From the NCBI GenBank assembly GCA_965199975.1, contig OZ241340.1, forward strand, positions 248,001 through 312,000: a stretch of 64,000 nt of DNA, written 5' to 3'. The DNA comes from JASLDZ01 sp965199975. GTDB lineage: Bacteria; Pseudomonadota; Alphaproteobacteria; Caulobacterales; Caulobacteraceae. Below, in pieces: positions 18,772-26,154 of the stretch (positions within the stretch are counted from its first letter, which is position 1; each line of letters starts with the position of its first letter). The notes under the pieces are model-generated. The model searched no databases. It had not been told where the DNA came from and saw only the letters and a program-made list of their open reading frames with translations. The translations under genes and the position numbers were made by a program.

Positions 18772-20001
18772 ATGCCGAAGCTCACGAAGAGGATCATCGA
18801 CGCCCTCCGGCCCGATCCGGCCGGCGAGGTGATGGTGTGGGACACAGAGCTGCGCGGCTTCGGCGTGCGCGTGATGCCCAGCGGCGTGGCCACCTACGTG
18901 CTCAAGTACCGGAACGCCGAGGGCCGTCAGCGCAAGCTCGCCCTCGGGCGCACGACGGAGCTGGCTGCCGACCAGGCGCGCGACTTGGCGCGGCGGCGGC
19001 TCGGTGAGGTGGCGCACGGCAAGGATCCCTCTGCCGAGCGCAACCAGCTGCGGAAATCAATAACCGTGGGCGAGCTGTGCGACCTGTACGTCGCCGACGC
19101 CGCGCACCGGGTGAAGGCTTCCACGCTGGCGATGGACCGCAGCCGCATCAAACGGCACGTCAAGCCGCTGGTGGGCTCGCGCACGGTCACCAGCCTCACC
19201 ACGCAGGACATCGGCAAGCTGCAGGCCGACATCATCGCCGGGCGGACGGCGGCGGCGCGCGAGGGACGCGGCGGCGTCACCACAGGCGGGCGGGGGGCCG
19301 CGTCCCGCACGGTGGGCATGCTGGGCACGATCCTCGAGTTCGGGTTGCGCCTGGGGCTCATTGCCGAGAACCCCGCCAGGAAGGTCGAGCGGCCGGCTGA
19401 CGGGCGCCAGCGTCGCTTCCTCTCGCCGGAAGAGATCGGCCGGCTTGGCGAGGCGCTTCGAGTGGGTGCTGAGCTCGGCGAGCCTGCGTCAGTGCTGGCG
19501 GCGATCCGCTTCCTTCTCCTGAGCGGCTGCAGGCGAATGGAGGCGCTGGGGCTGCGGCGCGAGTGGGTGGACGCTCGCGGACGCTGCATCCGCTTCCCCG
19601 ACACGAAGAGCGGCGCCCAGGTGCGTGCGGTTGGCTCGGCGGCGCTGGAGGCTCTGCCGGCGCGGGAGGGCGCAGGGTGGGCGTTCCCAGCTGAACGCGG
19701 CGCGGGCCACTTCATCGGGTTGCCGAAGGCGCTGGCGAGAGCGTGCAAACGCGCTGGGCTGGAGGGCGTCACCGTGCACGTGCTGCGCCACACCTTCGCG
19801 GCCACGGCGGCAGAGATGGGCTTCTCGGAGCTGACGATCGCGGGGCTGCTCGGGCATACGGTACCAGGGGTGACGGCGCGGTACGCTCACGTAGCGGACA
19901 GCGCACTCGTGAGCGCTGCTGGGCGCGTCAGCCATCGCATTTTGTCGGTCATGGACGGAGGCGTAAGTGTGGTTGTCTCCCTGCAGCGAGGGGCTTGCTA
20001 G
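18772..20001 (+). CDS. int: Tyrosine site-specific integrase, P4 type
   Basis: A 409-aa recombinase that should insert and excise the island. I choose the ATG at 18772 because MPKLTKRIIDAL is the usual start of the N-terminal arm-binding (DUF4102-like) domain; the open frame extends upstream without support. Residues 1-88 are the arm domain, about 95-200 the SAM-like core-binding domain, and 215-400 the catalytic domain. Catalytic residues are visible: R254 or R255 in SGCRRMEAL, K279, H336 and R339 in HVLRH, H362 in LLGHT, and Y371 in TARYAH. It lies 175 bases inside attL, so the element carries its own mobility gene and it appears intact. Confidence 0.95.
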   Translation: MPKLTKRIIDALRPDPAGEVMVWDTELRGFGVRVMPSGVATYVLKYRNAEGRQRKLALGRTTELAADQARDLARRRLGEVAHGKDPSAERNQLRKSITVGELCDLYVADAAHRVKASTLAMDRSRIKRHVKPLVGSRTVTSLTTQDIGKLQADIIAGRTAAAREGRGGVTTGGRGAASRTVGMLGTILEFGLRLGLIAENPARKVERPADGRQRRFLSPEEIGRLGEALRVGAELGEPASVLAAIRFLLLSGCRRMEALGLRREWVDARGRCIRFPDTKSGAQVRAVGSAALEALPAREGAGWAFPAERGAGHFIGLPKALARACKRAGLEGVTVHVLRHTFAATAAEMGFSELTIAGLLGHTVPGVTARYAHVADSALVSAAGRVSHRILSVMDGGVSVVVSLQRGAC

Positions 20002-20034
20002 CTCGCAGCCTCACGTAGAGCTAGCCACTCGTAT

Positions 20035-20094
20035 TGCGCACACTCCGATACCGTGGCCCTCTGTCAATATGCGCTCGACAAACGAGTGTGCGCA
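20035..20094. promoter_or_regulatory. 11-bp inverted repeat in front of the RexA-like gene
   Basis: Arms TGCGCACACTC (20035-20045) and GAGTGTGCGCA (20084-20094) are exact inverse copies 38 bases apart, between int and the GTG of the 299-aa gene. No T run follows. This could be a regulatory operator pair or a long hairpin. Confidence 0.5.
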
Positions 20095-20107
20095 GCGGAG
20101 GGCGTGA

Positions 20108-21007
20108 GTGGCTCGGCAGACACCGTTTCAGGTTTTCTCCTACTCGATATCACGCAATGAGCGACAATACTCCGGCTTAGAGCAATTAAAACTGCTGCAG
20201 GAGATCAAAGGGCGACGCACTTACCATCACAAGCGCAACCCCACTGCAGACGACAACGACACTTTTGTCATGTTTCCTCGTGAAGAGAAGGTTGGACGCT
20301 ACAGAGTCATAATCTTTGGAGTGGGTCAAGACGTTCAGGGTCGTGTGCGTGCTAATTATGACCAGGACCTCGACCAAGTGGTGATGGACTATGTTGCGAC
20401 GAATGGAGGTATCAAATACGCCGCCTGCATTGCTATTCCAGCCTTGGCTCGCGTTGCGATTGCGGACAGCTCAAGCGAGTACGGGCTTGGTGCCAAAAGC
20501 GCCGCTTTCCGCTTTGAAAGCGTGATCAACCACCTTGTACGCAACTCCGAAGCTCGCCTGACGGCGGCGGCGCGGTACGCAGATATCGATCGAGCGATAC
20601 GCAACTTCGACCTCTACGAATTTTCGTTCAGCGTTCGCCCCAGCAATCCCCATATTGGCCGGCAAGGTGCCAAGCTGGATGCGGAAATGAAGAAGGACGG
20701 GATAAGGAAGCTTCGCGGCACCGCCGTGGCTGATCCCGAAAAGCCAATGAGAATGAACGAGGACGGTTACATCGAGCAGGCGGCAGGCTTGGCGGCTGCA
20801 GGGTACGGACAAATTGGCCTGCGCGCTCGCACCGCTGAGGGGGCTGAGATCCAGTTCGCTAAACCACAGTTCAGCGAGGAGAAGCGCCTTAACGAGGCGG
20901 CGCAACGTAAACCGCAGTCGCTCAGGATTTTTATCAGTGGGGACTTAGGGGAGGCAGAGCAATATCGCGCAGCGGCGCGTGCTCTGATCGAGCTATATGG
21001 CGAATAG
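20108..21007 (+). CDS. RexA-like soluble protein of a two-gene exclusion system (candidate)
   Basis: A 299-aa cytosolic protein with no signal peptide or membrane segment. The GTG at 20108 is the first start after an in-frame stop. I do not recognise it by strong identity. However, its C-terminal third (FSFSVRPSNPHIG, then QIGLRARTAEGAEI) lines up in pattern with remembered lambda RexA (IVIKPKF, then DISLRAKDEAGDI). Length (RexA is 279 aa), gene order and the following four-helix membrane gene also match rexAB. Its stop overlaps the next gene by 11 bases. RexA binds DNA and is thought to activate RexB after phage infection. Base composition is AT-richer than the host genes. The RexA call is inference; DUF4747-type proteins are another option. 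Confidence 0.5.
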   Translation: MARQTPFQVFSYSISRNERQYSGLEQLKLLQEIKGRRTYHHKRNPTADDNDTFVMFPREEKVGRYRVIIFGVGQDVQGRVRANYDQDLDQVVMDYVATNGGIKYAACIAIPALARVAIADSSSEYGLGAKSAAFRFESVINHLVRNSEARLTAAARYADIDRAIRNFDLYEFSFSVRPSNPHIGRQGAKLDAEMKKDGIRKLRGTAVADPEKPMRMNEDGYIEQAAGLAAAGYGQIGLRARTAEGAEIQFAKPQFSEEKRLNEAAQRKPQSLRIFISGDLGEAEQYRAAARALIELYGE

Positions 21008-21581
21008 ATCTTCTGATAGGCCCGATTTTTGGACTTCTTGGCTCGATGAGATCAAGGCTGACTTAGAAGAGGCGGGGCCTGTCGCGCTCATTCCGTCTAA
21101 GCCGCTGCTCGCGCTCGGCATCGGAGCGCTTGCCGCTTGGTCCCTTCCTGAGAAGCTGTGGGATCGCGAAAATTGGGGGGCGATAGTCACCATGTACGGC
21201 GCACTCCTCACATTGAACGGCCTTCTTTTAGCGCTTAGCTGGGGAGCCTTTGCGCGTGTACAGGAAACGATGTGCAAGCCGGGTTTCTCAGAATACCTAA
21301 CGACAAAGAATCTAACCGAGGGATACATTTTCTACATCAATTTCATCAATGCGGCACTGATTATTTCTACGCTTTGCACCGCAACGTGTCTCGTTTTATG
21401 CTGCGCTGCGATTGGCATCGACATGCAAAAGGTTTTGTGCGCGCTAGGGCTGGGTGCAGCACTGTATGCTCTTTATAGGGCGGCTGGATCAGTCAAGTTA
21501 ATGCAAGACTTGGTCTGGTCGTACTCCGTTTTCGATGGCGAGAAGTTCGATAGTAACGTCACACGTCTTCGCCAGCGCTGA
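20997..21581 (+). CDS. RexB-like four-helix membrane protein (candidate effector)
   Basis: A 194-aa protein with four predicted membrane helices (about residues 31-50, 62-83, 112-140, 145-163), a 30-residue acidic N-terminus and a basic tail. Lambda RexB is a 144-aa four-helix protein proposed to form an ion channel. The pattern here (DRENWGAIVTMYGALL, and YIFYINFINAALI before a Cys-rich helix) resembles remembered RexB (HRDGLGATLSSYAGTM, and YMTSVVIVYALS). The ATG overlaps the end of the preceding gene by 11 bases, so the two are co-translated. The 3' end overlaps the tail of the leftward phage operon by 23 bases. Function in phage exclusion is inferred, not shown. Confidence 0.5.
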   Translation: MANRSSDRPDFWTSWLDEIKADLEEAGPVALIPSKPLLALGIGALAAWSLPEKLWDRENWGAIVTMYGALLTLNGLLLALSWGAFARVQETMCKPGFSEYLTTKNLTEGYIFYINFINAALIISTLCTATCLVLCCAAIGIDMQKVLCALGLGAALYALYRAAGSVKLMQDLVWSYSVFDGEKFDSNVTRLRQR

Positions 21582-21756
21582 CACTTGCAGCCAGCCCTCT
21601 TCCATTGTCCGGCAGGATCACCAGCACCTCCCCCGGCCGGCGTTCCACCGGCTCGCTCATGTCGCTGACGATCACCACGCGCGCCACGGGCCGGCCGCCG
21701 CGGGTGCGCTGCTTCGCCTCCAGCCGCTGAAGGCGCTCGCCCAGGGCGCGGCTCAC
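21559..21756 (-). CDS. Small phage-operon protein with LxxRLxxLE N-terminus
   Basis: A 65-aa protein, last gene of the leftward operon. The GTG start overlaps the previous stop (GTGA), which decides the start. Its N-terminus MSRALGERLQRLEAK repeats a motif also seen at the starts of the two genes before it. The rest (RVVIVSDMSEPVERRPGEVL) looks like a short beta-rich segment. Small proteins of this kind sit next to terminase genes in alphaproteobacterial prophages. Role unknown. Confidence 0.65.
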   Translation of the reverse strand: MSRALGERLQRLEAKQRTRGGRPVARVVIVSDMSEPVERRPGEVLVILPDNGRGLAASVSAGEDV

Positions 21757-21983
21757 GACGGATGCTCCTGAGATGCGCGGTGGCGCTTGATTAGCGCCCA
21801 CAGCCGCGGCGTCTCAACCTGCAGGAAGGCGTCGGTGGCGAGAGGGCCCACGCTGGCGCGAGGTGACGCCGCTCCGGTCAGCTCGGCCACGATGCGTTCC
21901 AGGGCGCCGACCTCACCAGCCGAAGGTCGCTCCGGCATTTCCGCCTCAAGCTTGCGGAGCCGGCGGCTCAGGTCAGACGCCAT
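21753..21983 (-). CDS. Small phage-operon protein with LxRRLxxLE N-terminus
   Basis: A 76-aa protein. The ATG at 21983 overlaps the preceding gene by 11 bases; the open frame upstream of it has no support. It begins MASDLSRRLRKLEAEMPERP, matching the N-termini of both neighbours, then a helical segment and a C-terminal part (LWALIKRHRASQ). Probably a short coiled coil. Function unknown; the context is the phage packaging region of the island. Confidence 0.65.
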   Translation of the reverse strand: MASDLSRRLRKLEAEMPERPSAGEVGALERIVAELTGAASPRASVGPLATDAFLQVETPRLWALIKRHRASQEHPS

Positions 21984-22449
21984 AGGAAGGCTCCAGCCGA
22001 GCACGTCGTTGGGAGACGTACGTCTCGTTGAAGCCGGCCAAGCGGCTCGCCTCACACATGCGGTCGATATCTGCCTCGCGGTCGATCGCTTCGAGCTGAG
22101 GCACCTGCAGCAGGGCCGCTTCGACGTGGGCGGTCGTCACACCTGGAATGGCCTCGAACAGGTCTGCATACTGGAGAGCGCTGACATCCCAAGGCAGCGT
22201 GGCTCGGCTTTCTGCCGTGAGCGGACCAGCCAGGTACGCGACCTGGCGATCTCGCTCGGCGCGCGTCATCTCCGTGCAGGCGGTGCGAAAGGCGGCGCAC
22301 AGATCGTCGCCTGGGCGCCACCCGGCGAAGTGGAAGGCGTCGACCATGGCGAGCACGACAGCGGCTTCCCGCAGCTGCTCCTCGTTCGGCGGCCCGGGCG
22401 GCGCGATGCGCTCGAGGCGGGCGAGGCGGCGGAACAGCTCAGCGCTCAT
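21973..22449 (-). CDS. Phage-operon protein with LFRRLARLE N-terminus
   Basis: A 158-aa, mostly helical protein starting MSAELFRRLARLERIAPPG. The ATG at 22449 lies 11 bases inside the end of the DUF5681 gene, a tight overlap that fixes the start. Together with the two following genes it shares an N-terminal M-x3-L-x-R-R-L-x-x-L-E motif, suggesting duplication of one ancestral small gene or a shared docking helix. No domain is recognised beyond this. Confidence 0.7.
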   Translation of the reverse strand: MSAELFRRLARLERIAPPGPPNEEQLREAAVVLAMVDAFHFAGWRPGDDLCAAFRTACTEMTRAERDRQVAYLAGPLTAESRATLPWDVSALQYADLFEAIPGVTTAHVEAALLQVPQLEAIDREADIDRMCEASRLAGFNETYVSQRRARLEPSYGV

Positions 22450-22876
22450 GTCGTGCCTCCAGCGCGGCGAGGCGCTGCTCCAGGTCGGCCGTCTCAACGG
22501 CGCGGCGATGCTCGGCGAGGATCCTGGCGAAGGCCTCGCCCTCAGACGGGGTGATGTCGCCGGCAGAGACGGCCTTCAGCACCGCGGCGAGTGCGGCCGG
22601 GTGGTCGGACGCCTTCGACGTCGGCGGCAAGGCGAAGCGCACCGGCCGGTCCTTACGTGGCGGCACCAGGCGTTCGATGCAGAGGCGCAGGGCGGCCACG
22701 TCGCCCCCCTTGGCTATGTCGACGGCCTTCCGGGTCAGAGCGGCCGCCTCGCCCTCCAGGAGCGCCTCAGCGGCCAGGGTTGAGCGGTTGCGCGCGCCCT
22801 TCGGCCGGCCGGGGTTGCCCCGAACGAACGGGCGACCTCGCGTAGCTGGTGCGTTCTTACCCGTGCCCGTCGTCAT
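22439..22876 (-). CDS. DUF5681 protein, small-terminase-like
   Basis: A 145-aa protein. Its N-terminal half (FVRGNPGRPKGARNRSTLAA, then GDVAALRLCIERLVPPRKDRP) fits the DUF5681 family, commonly found in phages in the small-terminase position. The C-terminus is a Glu/Arg-rich helix (LEQRLAALEARHER). A small terminase selects DNA for packaging; in satellites it can redirect a helper phage. No large terminase follows here, which is the key oddity. The start overlaps the previous stop by 4 bases (ATGA). Confidence 0.75.
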   Translation of the reverse strand: MTTGTGKNAPATRGRPFVRGNPGRPKGARNRSTLAAEALLEGEAAALTRKAVDIAKGGDVAALRLCIERLVPPRKDRPVRFALPPTSKASDHPAALAAVLKAVSAGDITPSEGEAFARILAEHRRAVETADLEQRLAALEARHER

Positions 22877-23559
22877 GGGGCCATTCGCCGCTCAGGCTCG
22901 ATACGGCGTCCAACCTCATCCGGCCAGCGGATCAGCTCGGCACGCTCCACCCCTGCAGCCGTGATGGTGTGGCGGCCTCCGAAGCCGCCGACTTGGTGCA
23001 CAGCCACGCCGCCGATCTCCCAAGTGACCCGACGCTGCGCTTCTAGGAGCGCACGGCCGTCCCGCGTGGCGTCGAAGCCCGCGTTCGTCGCCTTATCGAA
23101 GGGCCGGCCTAGCACCGCAGAGAGATCGACCTGCGGGGTGGTGAGGTGCGTCAGCTCAGTCAGGTGGCCTGGCCTAAGTGCAGCTGCCCAACCGGTCCGG
23201 TGGGTCGTGACAGCTAACGCGCGGGGGCTGTTGCGGCCCTGATCCCAGAAACACGCCACGATCTGGAGCCCCGCCCACTCAGGGCCCATGTCGCGGACGG
23301 CGCCCAAGTTAACTTGGTGAGCGATCGCCGGCAGCAAGGTTAGCAGATCGGAGATCGACGCCGGAGGTCTTTCGCCCATGATCGCAGCCGCAATGGCGTG
23401 ATGGCCGCCTGTTCCACTCCAGCCGAGTGCCAGGCGGCTCCCATCCCAAGCAATCACCTTCGACTCGATCACGGTCACCCGGCCTTCTGCATCGAAGCCG
23501 GCCGCGTCCGTGATGAGGTGAACCGCGTTCGCCTGGACGATGACGTTGAGTGCTGTCAC
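22873..23559 (-). CDS. Ntn-hydrolase-like phage protein
   Basis: A 228-aa protein. The GTG at 23559 is chosen because GGAG lies 8 bases upstream and the protein then begins TALNVIVQANAVHLITDAAG. The open frame runs further up inside the broken tail gene. The pattern of beta strands at the start (VHLITDAAGF, then VIESKVIAWDGSRLALGWSG) resembles the proteasome-like Ntn-hydrolase proteins found near tail genes in alphaproteobacterial phages. I cannot confirm a catalytic residue. Its first 250 bases overlap the dead end of the truncated tail frame. Confidence 0.6.
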   Translation of the reverse strand: MTALNVIVQANAVHLITDAAGFDAEGRVTVIESKVIAWDGSRLALGWSGTGGHHAIAAAIMGERPPASISDLLTLLPAIAHQVNLGAVRDMGPEWAGLQIVACFWDQGRNSPRALAVTTHRTGWAAALRPGHLTELTHLTTPQVDLSAVLGRPFDKATNAGFDATRDGRALLEAQRRVTWEIGGVAVHQVGGFGGRHTITAAGVERAELIRWPDEVGRRIEPERRMAP

Positions 23560-23899
23560 TGCGGATCTCCAGAGAATTAAGGACAAGGTTGCCGGCTGCA
23601 CCCGTGCGTCCCACAACATAAGGCACGCCCGAAGCGGGATCGGCCTTCCAATCGACCTGCGTGCCGTATTCGCCGCCGACCTTGGGCTTAGGTTGTGTTG
23701 AGGCAAGCGCCGCGCCAGCCAACAGCGCGCCCCCGGCTGCTTCTATAACGCCGGCCAGGGCCAACTGTGTTCCGATCGAAAGTACGGTCCCACCCAGCAC
23801 CCCTAAGAGTGTCGCGTCGATAGCTTGGCCGACGCCCGGAATGAAGTTGACGGCGACTGCTGCGGCGACGAGAGCGACCTTGCCGACGACCTTGCCCAT
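23309..23899 (-). pseudogene. Truncated phage tail (host-specificity type) protein
   Basis: The first 110 or so residues fit the N-terminus of large phage tail proteins: MGKVVGKVALVAAAVAV, an Ala/Gly-rich hydrophobic stretch, then DWKADPASGVPYVVGRTG. Such proteins usually run to 600 or more residues. Here, after NLVLNS (near 23570), the reading enters the ribosome site and coding region of the next gene in the wrong frame and stops at 23309. The rest of the gene has been deleted. The ATG at 23899 overlaps the previous stop (ATGA). Unlikely to make a working tail. Confidence 0.75.
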
Positions 23900-24330
23900 C
23901 AGATTGTTCTCCACGCGAAGGCGTAGGTTAACGGCTGCATAACGACCGCCTTTGCCACGTCTTCGTAAAAGCCGAGCACCCGGCCGTTGCCGAGCGCCAC
24001 TGTCAGCGCCAGCATGATCCCTTCGCCCTCCAGGCCGATGATGTCGCCCGGCAGCGCCATTGATGGCGGAATGCGCAGCAGGCCCATGTCGTCCAGCACG
24101 TCGCCGAGATCGGAGAAGCCACGCTTGCGCAGCGCCTTCGTGGCGCCCAGCGCCGTCGTGTACCGGCCGAACCGGCTGAGCGGCGCGGAGACTCCAAGCT
24201 CACGCAGAACATGCGCGGCTAGCCGAGCGCAATCGACTTGGCCCCAGACGAAGTCTTGACCGTAGAACCGATCGTGCGTCGCTTGAGCGGCGGCGACGCG
24301 GCGGAGGTACTCGTTCTGCTTAGCGGCCAT
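23899..24330 (-). CDS. NlpC/P60-like (DUF6950) phage tail assembly protein
   Basis: A 143-aa protein of the cysteine-peptidase-like family found just before the large tail protein in siphophages and gene transfer agents. The candidate catalytic Cys lies in WGQVDCARLAAHVLRELG near residue 35. The downstream GDIIGLEGEG block, where such families place structural Gly residues, is also present, but the expected catalytic His is not obvious. In complete phages it helps tail tip assembly or cell-wall penetration. It is complete here although the tail gene after it is truncated. Confidence 0.75.
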   Translation of the reverse strand: MAAKQNEYLRRVAAAQATHDRFYGQDFVWGQVDCARLAAHVLRELGVSAPLSRFGRYTTALGATKALRKRGFSDLGDVLDDMGLLRIPPSMALPGDIIGLEGEGIMLALTVALGNGRVLGFYEDVAKAVVMQPLTYAFAWRTI

Positions 24331-24333
24331 GGA

Positions 24334-24489
24334 TCAGCTCCCAGATGCGATAGGTGAGCGCCGGCCGCGCACTGTGGCGGCGCCGCCGGCTGTCGGTGTT
24401 CTCACGGTCACCGCCGACTGGACCGGACGCAGGCCATCACACCCGCGCCAGGGGGTTGGCCGCCGCTGCTGGGGGGAGCGGTGGCGCAT
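24334..24489 (-). CDS. Small hypothetical ORF in phage operon
   Basis: A 51-aa frame beginning MRHRSPQQRRPTPWRGCDGL. It fills the gap between two phage genes, with 2 bases before and 3 bases after it, which is the only support. The composition is Arg/Pro-rich and no family is recognised. It could instead be a decayed gene. Confidence 0.4.
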   Translation of the reverse strand: MRHRSPQQRRPTPWRGCDGLRPVQSAVTVRTPTAGGAATVRGRRSPIASGS

Positions 24490-24491
24490 CT

Positions 24492-25184
24492 TCAGAGCGC
24501 CAGCCGGTGAGGCGTGACGTCGATCGGGAAACGGGGTGGCTTCTCCGCGTCGAGCGGCCTCGGATCGGGCCGGGCGACTACGGGCGGAACCCACATCTGC
24601 ACCGGCACGCGACGCGGCCATGCGAGGTCGCCGCCAGCGTCGTGAAGATGAGGCAGGCGAGTGGTGACAGCGAGCCGCCCCGGCTTGCCGCCACAGTCAG
24701 GGCTGAAGCCGCGCGCCAGGTACTCCACCCCTTCGCGTTCTGGGCTCACGCCAGCGGCGCGAAGGCGTGCATCGTTCGCCTTCATCCGATCGAGCAGACC
24801 GGCGATGGCTTGCACGGCCGCCGGGAAGCCATACTCAACGTCGCTCAGGAGCTCGTCTCGCTCCTTCAGCGCCGCAGATTTTTCACTTGCGGCCGCAGCT
24901 TCGAGCTCCGCCTCGCGGATCGTCACCAGCCGCTCCAGCACGGCTGTCTCCTGCCGGCCGAGCCGCTCCACCTCGAAGGCGAGCTGAGACGCCTTGCCGT
25001 GCAGCTTGGCGGCCGAGGCTGCCGTGGTGGTCACGTCTACGGACTGCGCGTGCGTGTCGGCCCTTTCGACCTTAAGAGCGGCCTTCTCGCTGCTCAGGTC
25101 GGCCAGGAGCGTCTCCGCCTCTGGGATGCCGCCCTCGCCACCCAGGAGGGATGTGACGCGGCTATGGAGATCGGCGGCGCTCAT
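24492..25184 (-). CDS. Coiled-coil phage-operon protein
   Basis: A 230-aa protein. Residues about 25-115 are strongly helical with heptad-like Leu/Ala/Glu spacing (LLADLSSEKAALKVERADTH, then LERLVTIREAELEAAAASEK), predicting a coiled coil. The C-terminal 70 residues are Pro/Arg-rich. The position after a cement protein and before the tail assembly gene is where scaffold or head-completion genes occur, but I recognise no family. The ATG overlaps the preceding stop by 4 bases. Confidence 0.65.
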   Translation of the reverse strand: MSAADLHSRVTSLLGGEGGIPEAETLLADLSSEKAALKVERADTHAQSVDVTTTAASAAKLHGKASQLAFEVERLGRQETAVLERLVTIREAELEAAAASEKSAALKERDELLSDVEYGFPAAVQAIAGLLDRMKANDARLRAAGVSPEREGVEYLARGFSPDCGGKPGRLAVTTRLPHLHDAGGDLAWPRRVPVQMWVPPVVARPDPRPLDAEKPPRFPIDVTPHRLAL

Positions 25185-25675
25185 TGGGCGCCCCGCTTCC
25201 AGCCATTCGCCAAGCGCTCCTTACGCTCCGCAAGCGCGGCTTCGTGCGCCGCGGACGCCTCTCGCATGCGCTCGGCCGCGATCGCCGCCTCGTGGCCGGT
25301 CTCGGCGTCGCTGCGAGCCATGCTCGCCACCTTGCTCAGGTGCGCGGCGTTGAGGCTGGGATCGGCCGCCACGCCGATGGGCGCGAGGTTACCGGTGTGC
25401 GCGGGCGAGCTATCGCGGTGCGAGGTGCGGTAGTGCTCGTTGCGCCGGGCGAAGGCCTCATCGGACATCGCCTGCAGACGCTCCGTGGCTTCGCGGCGAT
25501 CAGCCAACACGCGAGCCTCGTCGGCGACGGCCCGCTGCGTGCTGTCCATGGCCATCATGCTCACGGTCAGCGCCTTACCGTCCGCCATTGTGGGCGAGAC
25601 GCCTTCGCCAATGATGCGGCGGATGCTGGCGAAGACGCCAGCCGTGTCGGCGGGGTCGAGGGTGGTGGTGCTCAT
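25181..25675 (-). CDS. Hypothetical phage-operon protein
   Basis: A 164-aa Ala/Arg/Glu-rich, mostly helical protein (for example SDAETGHEAAIAAERMREAS, then AALAERKERLANGWKRG). It starts 11 bases after the cement protein gene. The position suggests a head-associated or scaffold role, but no family is recognised. The major capsid gene, which normally follows the cement gene, is absent here. Confidence 0.6.
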   Translation of the reverse strand: MSTTTLDPADTAGVFASIRRIIGEGVSPTMADGKALTVSMMAMDSTQRAVADEARVLADRREATERLQAMSDEAFARRNEHYRTSHRDSSPAHTGNLAPIGVAADPSLNAAHLSKVASMARSDAETGHEAAIAAERMREASAAHEAALAERKERLANGWKRGAQ

Positions 25676-25686
25676 GAATGCTCTCC

Positions 25687-26154
25687 TCAGGCGGTGGCCG
25701 GTTGGCGGGTGATGCGAAGGCGGCAGGGAGCCCCCTGCGCGGCGGTGTCGTCGAAGGTGGCGGGGATGGGGGTGGCGGCCTCCGAAGTGGTGAAGGCGCC
25801 GGTACCGTCGACGTAAGCGGCTTGGCCCGGCGTGGCGGCGGCGCCAGCCGTGATCCAGATCACGCCCTCGTTCAGGAGGCCTGCCGAGGCGTAGCGCTGA
25901 TAGGCGTCGACCGTCTGCGACCCGGTGAGCTGCACCTCGCCGGCGCTGGTGATCGTCACGCCCAGGAAGGCATCGGCCGCCGGGGTGGCGGTGCAGCCGT
26001 GATCGCCGGCTCCGCGGAAGACAGCCCGGCCGAACGGGATGCCGGCGGCGTCCTCGACGGTTCGGCTCAGGCGGTTGGACTTCTCGCCGTTGGCCACGAC
26101 GCCGGGCGGCGGCAGGGGCGGCTTGTCGAGGAAGGTGGACTGGGTGACGGCCAT
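25687..26154 (-). CDS. Phage structural cement (Gp24-like) protein
   Basis: A 155-aa protein that resembles capsid cement/decoration proteins. The order of motifs is typical: VVANGEKSNRLSRTVEDAAG near the N-terminus, IPFGRAVFRGAGDHGCTA, FLGVTITS, then GVIWITAGAAATPGQAAY. In phages it stabilises the capsid shell and is encoded next to the major capsid protein. Here the capsid gene itself is missing. The ATG overlaps the end of the frameshifted gene before it (ATGA). Confidence 0.75.
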   Translation of the reverse strand: MAVTQSTFLDKPPLPPPGVVANGEKSNRLSRTVEDAAGIPFGRAVFRGAGDHGCTATPAADAFLGVTITSAGEVQLTGSQTVDAYQRYASAGLLNEGVIWITAGAAATPGQAAYVDGTGAFTTSEAATPIPATFDDTAAQGAPCRLRITRQPATA

